Positions 24,744-33,757 of a stretch of 64,000 bases of DNA are shown here, piece after piece. The position numbers and the translations under genes were made by a program. Each line of letters opens with the position of its first letter. Within the stretch, counting starts at the first letter, position 1. The notes beneath the pieces were generated by a model. It did not search any database, was not told the origin of the DNA, and saw only the letters and a list, made by a program, of their open reading frames with translations. Source of the stretch: Catellatospora sp. IY07-71 (GTDB lineage: Bacteria > Actinomycetota > Actinomycetes > Mycobacteriales > Micromonosporaceae); the NCBI RefSeq assembly GCF_018326265.1, contig NZ_AP023360.1, positions 4,931,501 to 4,995,500 on the forward strand, in the 5' to 3' direction.

Positions 24744-25600
24744 GGCTGCCTCTGCAAGGACATCTGTGTGGCCTGCCCGGCGCCGACCGCCTCCAGGACC
24801 GCCGCGACCGGCGGTGGACAGGAGACGGTCATCCGGCGCGGCGCGGGCAGCGCCAGGGCGCTCTGCACGATGGCCGTCGCGGCGGTGACGTCGATGAAGC
24901 GCAGCCTGGTGAGGTTGAGGTGGATGTTGTCGTCCAGCCGCAGCGCCTCGGTGAGCGCCTGCCCGAGCGGCTCCAGGTGCGTGTAGTCCATCTCCCCGGC
25001 GATGCGCACACCCGCCGGCCGGTGCTGGCGGCAGATCCGCAGCAGGGGAGTGTCGTAATAGGCGAGCGCCGCGACGGTCTTGTGATGGGCGTCGGCGGCG
25101 AACGCCAGCGTCACCGCGTCGAACGTCTCCCGGTCGTACTGGCAGATCGCGGTCAGCCGGCCGTCGGTGAACAGGCTCGCCGCCTGCCGCTCGAACGTCA
25201 GCAGCTGGTCCACCGCCATCGGCCGGCCGGCCCAGCACATGTCGGCGGCCACCCGCAGCCCCGGCACGCCCCGCCGGGCCGCCCGGTGCCGCTCCGCGGC
25301 GATCAGCGCCACCATGCGCTCGGCGGTCGCCCCGCCCTCCACGGCCGGTGCGTCGTGGCTGGCGTACAGGGTGAGCTGGCCGGAGCCGATGGCCGCCACC
25401 GCGGCGACCTCCCGCATCGCCAGCTCGGCGGCCAGCTCGTCCGGGCTCAGCGAGTCGGTGAAGCAGATGACGCGCTGCCCCCGGTGCAGGCCGTCGGCGA
25501 CGAACTCGGCCACCAGGTCGAGCCGCTCATCCGGGTCGGTGAACGTCAGACAGGCATGATCACCTGGGTGAAGCTCGTCGACGGTGACCGCATCCGCCAT
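24740..25600 (-). CDS. MEDS-domain sensor with C-terminal STAS-like domain
   Basis: A 286-residue cytoplasmic protein. Residues about 8-165 are a MEDS domain (DcmR-type sensory domain): HPGDHACLTFTDPDERLDLV, GLHRGQRVICFTD, and the motif ICQYDRETFD typical of the family. Residues about 190-286 resemble a STAS/anti-anti-sigma domain (RIAGEMDYTHLEPLGQAL, NIHLNLTRLRFIDVTAATAI; the Ser/Thr usually phosphorylated would be in FIDVTAA). Such MEDS-STAS proteins are known in actinomycete partner-switching modules. Coupling to the RsbW-like gene supports this. ATG 25600 follows a GGAGAAGGG ribosome site on the minus strand. Confidence 0.88.
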   Translation of the reverse strand: MADAVTVDELHPGDHACLTFTDPDERLDLVAEFVADGLHRGQRVICFTDSLSPDELAAELAMREVAAVAAIGSGQLTLYASHDAPAVEGGATAERMVALIAAERHRAARRGVPGLRVAADMCWAGRPMAVDQLLTFERQAASLFTDGRLTAICQYDRETFDAVTLAFAADAHHKTVAALAYYDTPLLRICRQHRPAGVRIAGEMDYTHLEPLGQALTEALRLDDNIHLNLTRLRFIDVTAATAIVQSALALPAPRRMTVSCPPPVAAVLEAVGAGQATQMSLQRQP

Positions 25601-25637
25601 GAAAATCCCTTCTCCGGCGCGGGGTGGCAGGCCGCTA

Positions 25638-25663
25638 TTACCCGGCCGAAACCTCGCCTAATC
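25638..25663 (-). promoter_or_regulatory. SigF/SigB-like promoter before the MEDS-RsbW operon
   Basis: Read on the minus strand, GATT (25660-25663) and GGGTAA (25638-25643) are separated by 16 bases. This fits the GNTT-N(14-16)-GGGTAA pattern of stress sigma factors of the SigF/SigB group. The -10 box lies about 38 bases before the MEDS start. An anti-sigma operon driven by the sigma it controls is a common feedback layout. Confidence 0.5.
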
Positions 25664-25712
25664 AAGCTATCCTGCACGATTACTCCGCGGATCGGGGACG
25701 CGGGCGCTGCGC

Positions 25713-28196
25713 TCACCGCCCTGCATGCACCCGCCCGCAGGAAGGACAGGGTGCGGTAGCCGACGTTGCGAGCCCCAGCGTGTCCAGCACGGAACGGTCG
25801 AGCTGCTCGTCCTCGGCGAGCCACAGCACGCGGCTGAGCAGCCGCGTCGTTGCCGGGGACTGGTCGGCGACCGGGCGGTACAGCGCCCGGTGCATCTGCT
25901 CGCCGAACCCGTACGGCAGCTCGCGCGGCCGCCGCCCGCCGTTCACCGTGACCGCCTCCGTGCCGAGGTGCACGCGATAGGTCGCCCGCGAGCCGCTGAC
26001 CACGGCCGTGTCGCCGTCGAGGGCGATCCGGTCCGAGCCGCCCCGCCCCAGCACCGCCGTCAGCAGCTCGGCCCGGGACCGGGCCAGGCCCGGCGGGTGA
26101 TCGCCGACGCTGCGGCGGCCGGCGCGGGCGGCCCGCTCCAGGTCGCGTAGCGCCTCGGAGAACACCGCCGGAGGCAGCTCGCCGGCCGCCACCGGACCGG
26201 CCCCGTCCGCGAACTCCAGCCGGACAAACCCGATGTCACCGGCGCCCCAGCAGCCCGGCACCGCGCCGTGCAGCACCATCGTGTGCGCGCCGGCCCGTCT
26301 CGTCGCACGGGCCGACGGCGCGTCGTCGAGGCGCCAGCCCCGGGAGGCCAGCTCCCGTACCGCCGCGCCGCCGCCGATCACCCGGCCGGTGAACCGCGTG
26401 GCCTGCCCCAGGGCCTCCTCCGGCGTCGGGGCGTACCACTCCCGGAACAGCTGCGGCACCGGCTGGCACAGCCGCAGCCGGGCCGCCTCCGCCTGCCAGT
26501 GCCCCAGCAGGCCCGCGGCGGCCAGCACCGCCGGATGCGCCGCGACCACCGGCCCCGCCACGTCCACGTCGCCCAGCAGCCCGAACCGCCCATGCACGTC
26601 CTGCCACACCAGCAGCGGCAGCAACCCGGCACCCGCCGTCGTGGCCCGCAACCGGGCCAGCTCCACGGCGGGCAGCGGCTCGCCGGTCGCCACGAGACGG
26701 CGCAGCCTGCCGCACAGCCGCGCGGCCTCGCCGCGCATCAGTTCCTGCCGCTCGCGCAGCGCCGCGTACCCGGGATCGTCGCGCACCGCCTTCGGCACGG
26801 ACCGCAGCGCCCGGCCGCCCTTCACCGCGACGATCGCCGCCTCCGCGTCCTGGAAACCGACCGCTGCGGTGTACGCCCCGACGCTCACCACCGGCACCTC
26901 CGGCGTGGGCGAGTAGGCCTCCCCGGCGGCGTCCAGCGCGGCCGCGTCGGCATACCCGCCGACCTGGGCCAGGTGGTCGAGCGCGACGTCCACCGCGATC
27001 GCGTGCTGCCTGCGCCGCTCCGGGGCGGGGAACAGCTCCTCGGCCCGGCGGCGCAGCTCGCGCAGCGCGACCCAGCGGTCCAGCACCGTCTCGCCGTCGC
27101 CGGGCGGCAGCATGCCGTACGCGGTGATGCCGACGGGCGACCACTTCTCCACGCGCGTCATGATCGGCTTGCGGCGCAGGCCCAGGGCCGCCGCCACCAC
27201 GTCGTTGGGCGCGAGCTTCAGCAGCCGCTCGGCGTCCGCCGGGCGCACCTCGGCGGCGGCCGCCAGGATCGCCGCCCGGTCGTTGCGCACCACCCGGCTC
27301 GGCGCCTGCCCGGCCTGGATCAGGCGCAGCAGCCGCTCTGCCCCGGCCAGGCCCAGCAGCGGCAGCAGCACGTGCGCGTCCCCGGCCGCCAGGCGCATCG
27401 TGAACGCCGCCTCCTGCCGTTCGCGCGGCTGCTCGCGCAGCTGCTCGATCAGTTCGGCGCGCTCGGCCGGGGTCAGCTCGGCGGCGCCGAGGTGGCGGGC
27501 CACCCGCCAGTTGCCCGTGAAGTCCAGCCCGCGCAGCACGAACCGCAGGCCGCGCGGGACGGCCGTGCTGACCAGCCGGTCCCAGTCCGCGTCGGGCGCC
27601 GAGGTGAGCTGCCACAGGCGCTCGTCGCAGGCGGGCCGGAAGCGGTCGGCGGTGGCCGCGGCGACGATCGGCTTGCGGTGCCCGGCCAGGTCACGGCACA
27701 GGTACGGGTCCTCGGCGAGCAGGCCGACGAGTTCGTCGTCGAGTTCGCCGGCGGCCTGCAGCGCGTCGGCGATCAGCGCCTGCGACGTGTTGTCCACGTC
27801 CCCGAGCGGGGTGACGGCGAGCACGCGCAGCAGCTTGCGATCGCCGCGGTCGAGCGCGGCGTCGACCAGCCCGTTCAGGTGGACGCCGAAGGGGGTGTCC
27901 TCGTCGGCGAACTTCTCGGCCGCCTCCTCGCGCACGGTGGTGGGCCACGGCGCGTCGAACACGTCCCCCGGGTCCGCCGGGTCGGTGAGCGGGAACGCGG
28001 TGTCGTAAATGCGGTCCAGCTCCCGCTCGTCCGCGTCGGCCAGCGCGCCGGCGCCGCCGCGGCGGTTGAGCTGCGCCAGCATGTCCCGCGCCGTGGCGCG
28101 CAGGGTGGCGAGGTCACCGGCGGCCGCCGCCTGCCGCGCGCGGCTCACCAGCACCATCAGGACCAGCCGGTCGACCGGCTGCTCGCGGTTGCCCAT
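25713..28196 (-). CDS. DUF4132/MolR-type large protein
   Basis: An 827-residue cytoplasmic protein. The C-terminal 250 residues include CWGAGDIGFVRLEF, SDRIALDGDTAVV, YRVHLGTEAVTVNG and ATTRLLSRVLWLAEDEQLDR, the hallmark ending of the DUF4132/MolR/YehI group. The N-terminal two thirds are helical and repeat-like (LRVLAVTPLGDVDN; GLDFTGNWRVARHLGAAELT). A terminal CPSCGRVHAG looks like half a zinc ribbon. The function of the family is not settled; members are linked to molybdate or DNA-repair-related loci and often carry WGR domains, which I do not see here. It is a single gene; ATG 28196 has GGGTGAGG upstream. Confidence 0.8.
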   Translation of the reverse strand: MGNREQPVDRLVLMVLVSRARQAAAAGDLATLRATARDMLAQLNRRGGAGALADADERELDRIYDTAFPLTDPADPGDVFDAPWPTTVREEAAEKFADEDTPFGVHLNGLVDAALDRGDRKLLRVLAVTPLGDVDNTSQALIADALQAAGELDDELVGLLAEDPYLCRDLAGHRKPIVAAATADRFRPACDERLWQLTSAPDADWDRLVSTAVPRGLRFVLRGLDFTGNWRVARHLGAAELTPAERAELIEQLREQPRERQEAAFTMRLAAGDAHVLLPLLGLAGAERLLRLIQAGQAPSRVVRNDRAAILAAAAEVRPADAERLLKLAPNDVVAAALGLRRKPIMTRVEKWSPVGITAYGMLPPGDGETVLDRWVALRELRRRAEELFPAPERRRQHAIAVDVALDHLAQVGGYADAAALDAAGEAYSPTPEVPVVSVGAYTAAVGFQDAEAAIVAVKGGRALRSVPKAVRDDPGYAALRERQELMRGEAARLCGRLRRLVATGEPLPAVELARLRATTAGAGLLPLLVWQDVHGRFGLLGDVDVAGPVVAAHPAVLAAAGLLGHWQAEAARLRLCQPVPQLFREWYAPTPEEALGQATRFTGRVIGGGAAVRELASRGWRLDDAPSARATRRAGAHTMVLHGAVPGCWGAGDIGFVRLEFADGAGPVAAGELPPAVFSEALRDLERAARAGRRSVGDHPPGLARSRAELLTAVLGRGGSDRIALDGDTAVVSGSRATYRVHLGTEAVTVNGGRRPRELPYGFGEQMHRALYRPVADQSPATTRLLSRVLWLAEDEQLDRSVLDTLGLATSATAPCPSCGRVHAGR

Positions 28197-28416
28197 GCCT
28201 CACCCCGTCCGCCCGCTCCGTTACTGCGGGGACCCTAGACGAGGGCCACGACAGGACGCACCGTCGGTCCCCGACACGATCGTGGGCAATCGCTCTCCCA
28301 TGATCGTCCGATGTGCTTCGTGCCAACTCGGCGCCCGGAATGCTGCCCCCGGCAACAAATACGCTGGCCAGCGCCCATTCGCGGACCGCTCCGTGTCACG
28401 TGGACGAAACACGCTC

Positions 28417-28466
28417 TTGACAGGCCTTCAACAAGCGATAACTCTCTCTTCCAGAGAGCGCTCTCT
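28417..28466 (+). promoter_or_regulatory. Promoter with LacI-type operator before the secreted beta-helix enzyme
   Basis: Within the 339-base divergent gap 28197-28535, TTGACA (28417-28422) is followed by GATAAC (28437-28442, 14-base gap) or TAACTC (28439-28444, 16-base gap). Just downstream is the perfect palindrome AGAGAGCGCTCTCT (28453-28466), a CG-centred LacI-family operator shape. Its 12-base core GAGAGCGCTCTC recurs before the GH3 gene at 61533-61544. The rest of the gap shows a CACGATCGTG palindrome (28275-28284) and nothing else I can name. Confidence 0.65.
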
Positions 28467-28535
28467 ACCGTCCAGCACCGTCCCGCTCGCCCGGGCCGGT
28501 GTTCCCGTTCCGGAGCTCCTCAGCAGGGAGAAGAG

Positions 28536-31160
28536 ATGCAACCGGTACTACGTCTGACCGCGGCCCGCGGCAGACCCCTGTACGCCCTCGTCCTCGCAGT
28601 CGTCGGCGTCATGCTCATGGCATACACGGTCGTGATCTCGACGACCGAGGCGAACGCCGCGGTGACCCTGCTGTCGCAGGGCAAGCCCGTCACCGCGTCG
28701 TCCGTCGAGAACGCGGGCACGCCCGCGACCGCCGCGGTCGACGGCAACACCGGCACCCGCTGGTCCAGCGCCGCCGCCGATCCGCAGTGGATCCAGGTGG
28801 ACCTGGGCGACACCGCCACCCTCAGCCAGGTGATCCTGCGCTGGGAGGCGGCGTACGCGACCGCGTTCCAGATCCAGACCTCGGCCAACGGCACGAGCTG
28901 GACGAGCGTCTACAGCACCACCACCGGCACGGGCGGCGTGCAGACGCTGAACGTGACCGGCTCCGGCCGGTACGTGCGCATGTACGGCACGGCCCGGGCC
29001 ACCGGCTACGGCTACTCGCTGTGGGAGTTCCAGGTCTACGGCGAGATCGGCGGCGGCACCGGCTGCGGCACCGCGAACGTGGCGCAGGGCAAGCCCGCCA
29101 CCGCGTCGTCGGTCGAGAATGCCGGCACCCCCGCCTCGGCGGCCGTGGACGGCAACACCGGCACCCGCTGGTCCAGCGCGTTCGCCGACCCGCAGTGGCT
29201 CCAGATCGACCTGGGCGCGACCACCGCGATCTGCCAGGTCGTCCTGACCTGGGAGGGCGCCTACGCGACGGCCTACCAGATCCAGGTGTCCAGCAACGCG
29301 TCCACCTGGACGTCGGTGTGGAGCACCACCACCGGCGCCGGCGGCACGGTGACGATCAACGCGGCGGCCTCCGCGCGTTACGTCCGGATCTACATGACCA
29401 CCCGGGCCACCGGGTGGGGCTACTCGCTCTGGGAGGTCGCCGTGCGTTCCGGTGGCACCCCGACCTCGCCCACCCCGAGCCCGAGCACCAGCCCCGGCGG
29501 CCCGATCCAGGGCGGCGGCTCGCTCGGCCCGAACGTGAAGGTCTTCGACCCGAGCATGTCGGGCGCGACCATCCAGTCGCAGGTGGACGCGGTCTTCAAC
29601 CAGATGGAGTCGGACCAGTTCGGCTCCGGTCGCTACGTGCTGGCGTTCAAGCCGGGCACCTACAGCGGGTTCAACGCGCAGATCGGCTTCTACACCTCGA
29701 TCCTCGGCCTGGGCCAGAACCCGACCGACGTGCGGATCAACGGTGACGTGACGGTCGACGCCGGCTGGTTCCAGGGCAACGCCACGCAGAACTTCTGGCG
29801 CTCGGCCGAGAACCTGTCGATCAACCCGTCGGCCGGGTTCACCCGGTGGGCCGTCTCGCAGGCCGCGCCGTTCCGGCGGATGGACATCAGCGGCGACCTG
29901 AACCTGGCCCCGAACGGCTACGGCTGGGCGTCCGGCGGTTACATTGCCGACAGCCGGGTCTCGGGCGCGGTCGGCCCGTACTCGCAGCAGCAGTGGTACA
30001 CCCGGGACAGCCAGATCGGCAGCTGGGTCAACGGCGTGTGGAACATGGTGTTCTCCGGCGTCGTCGGCGCTCCGGCCAACGGCTTCCCGAACCCGGTCTA
30101 CACGACGCTGAACAACACCCCGCTCAGCCGGGAGAAGCCGTACCTGTACCTGGACTCGGGCGGCAACTACCGGGTGTTCGTGCCGTCGCTGCGGACCAAC
30201 GCCCGCGGCATCAGCTGGGCGTCCGGCTCCACTCCGGGCACCTCGCTGCCGCTGACGTCGTTCTACGTCGCCAAGCCGGGTGACACCGCGGCGCGGATCA
30301 ACCAGGCGCTGGCGCAGGGCCTGCACCTGCTGTTCACGCCGGGCATCTACCACATCGACGGCACGATCAACGTGAACCGGGCCGACACCGTGGTGCTGGG
30401 CCTGGGCTACGCCACGATCATCCCGGACAACGGCGTGGTCGCGATGCGGGTCGCCGACGTGGACGGTGTGAAGATCGCCGGTGTGCTGTTCGACGCCGGC
30501 ACGGTCAACTCGCCGATCCTGCTGGAGCTCGGCCCGACGGGCTCGTCGGCGAGCCACAGCGCCAACCCGACGTCGATCTCGGACGTGTTCTTCCGGATCG
30601 GCGGCGCCCACCCGGGCAAGGCGACCACGAGCCTCGTGGTCAACAGCCACAACGTGATCATCGACCACATCTGGGCGTGGCGCGGCGACCACGGTGCGGG
30701 CATCGGCTGGACCGTGAACACGGCCGACCAGGGCGTCATCGTCAACGGCAACAACGTGCTGGCCACCGGCCTGTTCGTCGAGCACTACCAGAAGTACAAC
30801 GTGATCTGGAACGGCCAGGGCGGACGGACCATCTTCTTCCAGAACGAGCTGCCGTACGACCCGCCGAACCAGGCCGCGTACATGAACGGGTCGACCAGAG
30901 GCTACGCCGCGTACAAGGTGGCCGACTCGGTCACCAGCCACGAGGCGTGGGGTCTGGGCGTCTACTGCTACTTCAACGTCGACCCGACGATCCACGCCGC
31001 GCGCGGCATCGAGACGCCGAACAACCCGAACGTGCGGTTCCACAGCATCTCGACGGTGTCGCTGGGCGGCAACGGCGTGATCGACAACGTCATCAACACC
31101 ACGGGCGGCCCCGCCCAGGGCACGGCGACGGTCCCCAGCACCGTCACCAACTACCCGTGA
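28536..31160 (+). CDS. Secreted protein with two discoidin (F5/8 type C) domains and a beta-helix catalytic-like region
   Basis: An 874-residue exported protein. A long signal segment (residues about 12-40) ends near EANAA. Two tandem F5/8 type C (discoidin, CBM32-like) domains follow at about 45-172 and 180-305; both show AVDGNTGTRWSSA, DPQW(I/L)Q(V/I)DLG and GYSLWEFQV-like motifs and are close copies of each other. After a Pro/Ser/Thr linker (about 308-325) comes a 550-residue region with repeated short strands and many Gly/Asn (VKIAGVLFDAG, VVNSHNVIIDHIWAWRGDHG, GVIVNGNNVLATGLFVEHYQ), typical of a right-handed beta-helix glycosidase or lyase. Relatives are often mislabelled adenylyl cyclase. 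A polysaccharide substrate is likely; which one is unknown. ATG 28536 follows GGGAGAAG. Confidence 0.87.
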   Translation: MQPVLRLTAARGRPLYALVLAVVGVMLMAYTVVISTTEANAAVTLLSQGKPVTASSVENAGTPATAAVDGNTGTRWSSAAADPQWIQVDLGDTATLSQVILRWEAAYATAFQIQTSANGTSWTSVYSTTTGTGGVQTLNVTGSGRYVRMYGTARATGYGYSLWEFQVYGEIGGGTGCGTANVAQGKPATASSVENAGTPASAAVDGNTGTRWSSAFADPQWLQIDLGATTAICQVVLTWEGAYATAYQIQVSSNASTWTSVWSTTTGAGGTVTINAAASARYVRIYMTTRATGWGYSLWEVAVRSGGTPTSPTPSPSTSPGGPIQGGGSLGPNVKVFDPSMSGATIQSQVDAVFNQMESDQFGSGRYVLAFKPGTYSGFNAQIGFYTSILGLGQNPTDVRINGDVTVDAGWFQGNATQNFWRSAENLSINPSAGFTRWAVSQAAPFRRMDISGDLNLAPNGYGWASGGYIADSRVSGAVGPYSQQQWYTRDSQIGSWVNGVWNMVFSGVVGAPANGFPNPVYTTLNNTPLSREKPYLYLDSGGNYRVFVPSLRTNARGISWASGSTPGTSLPLTSFYVAKPGDTAARINQALAQGLHLLFTPGIYHIDGTINVNRADTVVLGLGYATIIPDNGVVAMRVADVDGVKIAGVLFDAGTVNSPILLELGPTGSSASHSANPTSISDVFFRIGGAHPGKATTSLVVNSHNVIIDHIWAWRGDHGAGIGWTVNTADQGVIVNGNNVLATGLFVEHYQKYNVIWNGQGGRTIFFQNELPYDPPNQAAYMNGSTRGYAAYKVADSVTSHEAWGLGVYCYFNVDPTIHAARGIETPNNPNVRFHSISTVSLGGNGVIDNVINTTGGPAQGTATVPSTVTNYP

Positions 31161-31191
31161 CCCCACCCACCCCATAACCCGCCCCACCTAC

Positions 31192-31223
31192 GGGCCGACC
31201 CGGCTGCCCCGCCGGGTCGGCCC
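31192..31223 (+). terminator. Hairpin terminator after the beta-helix enzyme
   Basis: Perfect 13-base stem GGGCCGACCCGGC (31192-31204) / GCCGGGTCGGCCC (31211-31223) with a six-base loop, 31 bases after the stop codon. Confidence 0.85.
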
Positions 31224-31234
31224 TCCTCGTCGCG

Positions 31235-31300
31235 GGTGCGGTTTCGGGGAAACTGCAGGATCGGCCGACCAGATTGGTGCAGTTTCCCTGAAACTGCACC
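31235..31300. repeat. Intergenic inverted repeat, type A (copy 2)
   Basis: 23-base arms at 31235-31257 and 31278-31300 pair with two G-T wobbles around a 20-base loop. The arm core GTTTCGGGGAAACTGCA matches the repeat at 20578-20629, so this is a dispersed element. Within the left arm GTTTC/GAAAC also form a small internal palindrome. It sits between a strong terminator and the SDR start. Confidence 0.72.
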
Positions 31301-31332
31301 CCGGCGCGGCGGGGGGTGGTGATGATGGCCGG

Positions 31333-32128
31333 GTGAAGATCGAGCTGGCGGGGGCGGCGGGCGCTGGTGTCGGGGTCGACCCAGGGCATCGGGTACGCGA
31401 TCGCGGCGGCGCTGGCCCGGAGCGGTGCGCACGTCGTGGTCAACGGCCGGGGCGCGGAGTCCACCGAAGCGGCCGCCGCGCGGCTGCGCGACGAGATGCC
31501 CGGCGCCGATGTGGTCGGTGTCGCCGCCGACCTGGGTGTCGCGGAGGGGGCCGAGACGATGCGCGCGGCCGTGCCCGAGCTGGACATCCTCGTCAACAAC
31601 CTGGGCATCTTCGGCGCGTGGCCGGTGCTGGAGGTCGACGATGACGAGTGGCGCCGCTACTTCGAGGTCAACGTGCTGTCCGCGGTGCGGCTGATCCGGC
31701 TCTACCTGCCGGGCATGATGGAACGCGGCTGGGGCCGGGTCACCGCCATCGCCAGCGACTCGGCGATCGTCACTCCGGTCGAGATGGTCCACTACGGCAT
31801 GACGAAGACCGCGCTGCTCGCGGTGACCAGGGGGTATGCCAAGGCGGCGGCCGGGACCGGGGTGACCGTCAACTCGGTGCTGGCCGGGCCGACGCACACC
31901 GCGGGCGTGGAGACCTACGTGGCCGAACTGGTGGGCGGCGAGCTGCCCTGGGACGAGGCGCAGCGCCGGTTCATGCGCGAGCATCGGCCGTACTCGCTGC
32001 TCCAGCGCCTGATCGAGCCCGAGGAGATCGCGCACATGGTCGCGTACCTCAGCTCCGATCTGGCCTCGGCGACCACCGGCGGGGCGCTGCGGGTGGACGG
32101 CGGCTACGTGGACGCGATCATCCCGTGA
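31333..32128 (+). CDS. SDR-family oxidoreductase, start disrupted by one extra G
   Basis: A classical SDR: cofactor loop SGSTQGIG, NNLG, and a full catalytic set with Ser in IASDSA and YGMTK (YxxxK). The natural start should be GTG 31333 (MKIELAG...), but the five-G run 31350-31354 shifts the frame; removing one G gives MKIELAGRRALVSGSTQGIG, the normal N-terminus. As it stands the only continuous product starts at GTG 31367 (253 residues) and lacks the first beta strand. This is either a mutation or a homopolymer sequencing error, like the one in the ABC gene at 4735. No partner gene; substrate unknown. Confidence 0.82.
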
Positions 32129-32187
32129 CCGCCCGGCGCGCCCCGGCACGGCAGGCCGCGTACCGGTGCAATCTGTAGACCGAGGGT

Positions 32188-33639
32188 GTGCCGAAGGTGA
32201 GGTCGCGGGTGTTCGGTTGGCGTGAGGTGTACGGCGGCGGCACCCCGCCGCCGGGGCAGGTGGTCGCCCCCGACGAGCGGCTGTCCTGGCCGCGCATGTT
32301 CGGCCTGGGCGCCCAGCACGTGGTCGCCATGTTCGGGGCCACGTTCGTGTTCCCGGTGGTGATGGGGCTCAACCCGCAGCTGGCCATCATGGTCAGCGGC
32401 GTGGCCACCATCTGCTTCCTGCTCATCGTGCGCGGCCTGGTGCCCAGCTACCTGGGCACGTCGGCGTCGTTCGTCAGCGCCGTCGCGGCGATCCGTGCCC
32501 AGGGCGGCGACTCCGCCGCCGTGACGGGCGCGATCCTGGTCGCCGGCCTGGTGCTCGCGCTGGTCGGCCTGCTGATCCACCTGCTCGGGTTCAAGGTGCT
32601 GCACGCCGTGCTGCCGCCCGTGGTTACCGGCGCCGTCGTCATGCTCATCGGCTTCAACCTCGCGCCCGTGGTCGCCTCGGTGTACTGGCCCCAGGACCAG
32701 TGGGTGGCGCTGGTGACGATGCTGTTCGTCATCGTGGTCGCGGTCGCCGCCCGCGGTTTCGTCGGCCGCATCGCCATCTTCCTGGGGCTCATCTTCGGGT
32801 ACGTGCTGTCCTGGCTGCTGGACCGGGTCGTCGGCCCGATCACGTCGGTGCTGCCCGGCAGCAGCGAGGCGACCACGCACGACAGGGTGGACTGGTCCGG
32901 CGTCATGGCCGCGCCCTGGCTCGGGTTCCCGCCGCACACCACGGTCGACGCGAACGGCAACGAGATCGCCGGCTGGCACCTTCCCTCGTTCAACGTCGCG
33001 TTCATCCTGCTGGTGCTGCCCGCCGTGGTCGCGCTGATCGCGGAGAACGCCGGGCACGTCAAGGCCGTCGCCGAGATGACGCGCCGCGACCTGGACCCGG
33101 TCATGGGCAAGGCGATCGGCGCCGACGGTGTGGCCACCGTGCTGGCCAGCGCGGTCGGCGGCTCGCCGACCACCACGTACGCGGAGAACATCGGGGTGAT
33201 GGCGGCGACCCGGATCTACTCCACGGCCGCTTACCTCATCGCCGCGGTGGTGGCGATCCTGTTCGGCTTCTCGCCGAAGTTCGGCGCGGTCATCTCCGCC
33301 ACCCCGGGCGGGGTGCTCGGCGGCATCACCGTCGTGCTCTACGGCATGATCGGCCTGCTCGGCGCGAAGATCTGGAAGGAGAACGGGGTCGACTTCGGCA
33401 ACCCGATCAACCTGGTGCCGCTGGCCGCGGGCATCATCATCGCCATCGGCAACACGTCGCTGGTGTTCAGCGACACGTTCGAGCTGAGCGGCATCGCGCT
33501 GGGCACCATCGTCACCATCGTCGGCTACCACCTGGCCCGCTGGCTCGCCCCGGAATACCTGCGCGAGCAGCAGCGCCTCGAACGCCCCGGCTTCGGGACC
33601 GTGCCGATCGAGGAACGCCGCGGCATCGCCGACGCCTGA
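32188..33639 (+). CDS. NCS2-family nucleobase (uracil/xanthine) permease
   Basis: A 483-residue transporter with 12-14 hydrophobic segments. Family motifs are LGAQHVVAMFGATFVFP (QH motif, about residues 42-58), LIAENAGHVKAV and GGSPTTTYAENIGVMAATRI (substrate-site region about 311-330). NCS2 permeases import nucleobases by proton symport. ENAGH with a GGSPTTTYAEN segment fits the uracil branch more than the xanthine branch, but this is not decisive. GTG 32188 has no ribosome site at proper distance; TGTAGA (32174-32179) could be a -10 box for a leaderless message. Confidence 0.92.
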   Translation: MPKVRSRVFGWREVYGGGTPPPGQVVAPDERLSWPRMFGLGAQHVVAMFGATFVFPVVMGLNPQLAIMVSGVATICFLLIVRGLVPSYLGTSASFVSAVAAIRAQGGDSAAVTGAILVAGLVLALVGLLIHLLGFKVLHAVLPPVVTGAVVMLIGFNLAPVVASVYWPQDQWVALVTMLFVIVVAVAARGFVGRIAIFLGLIFGYVLSWLLDRVVGPITSVLPGSSEATTHDRVDWSGVMAAPWLGFPPHTTVDANGNEIAGWHLPSFNVAFILLVLPAVVALIAENAGHVKAVAEMTRRDLDPVMGKAIGADGVATVLASAVGGSPTTTYAENIGVMAATRIYSTAAYLIAAVVAILFGFSPKFGAVISATPGGVLGGITVVLYGMIGLLGAKIWKENGVDFGNPINLVPLAAGIIIAIGNTSLVFSDTFELSGIALGTIVTIVGYHLARWLAPEYLREQQRLERPGFGTVPIEERRGIADA

Positions 33640-33673
33640 GCCCGCCCCCGCCGCGCCAGCCCAGTCGGCTGGG

Positions 33674-33740
33674 CAAGATCGCTGTGCCGTGTCGAGAAGT
33701 GCGGTCTGACCACAGGTTTGGACACGAAGTCGCGATCTTG
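33674..33740. repeat. Intergenic inverted repeat, type B
   Basis: CAAGATCGC (33674-33682) pairs with GCGATCTTG (33732-33740), and after a five-base internal loop CGTGTC (33688-33693) pairs with GACACG (33721-33726). The element fills the gap between the convergent permease and ArsR genes and probably folds into a long hairpin in RNA. Confidence 0.65.
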
Positions 33741-33757
33741 GGGGGCCGGGCCGGGGG

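Noticed and set aside
28275-28284. CACGATCGTG palindrome as operator of the DUF4132 gene
   Set aside because: Ten-base palindromes are frequent in GC-rich DNA and no promoter elements line up with it.
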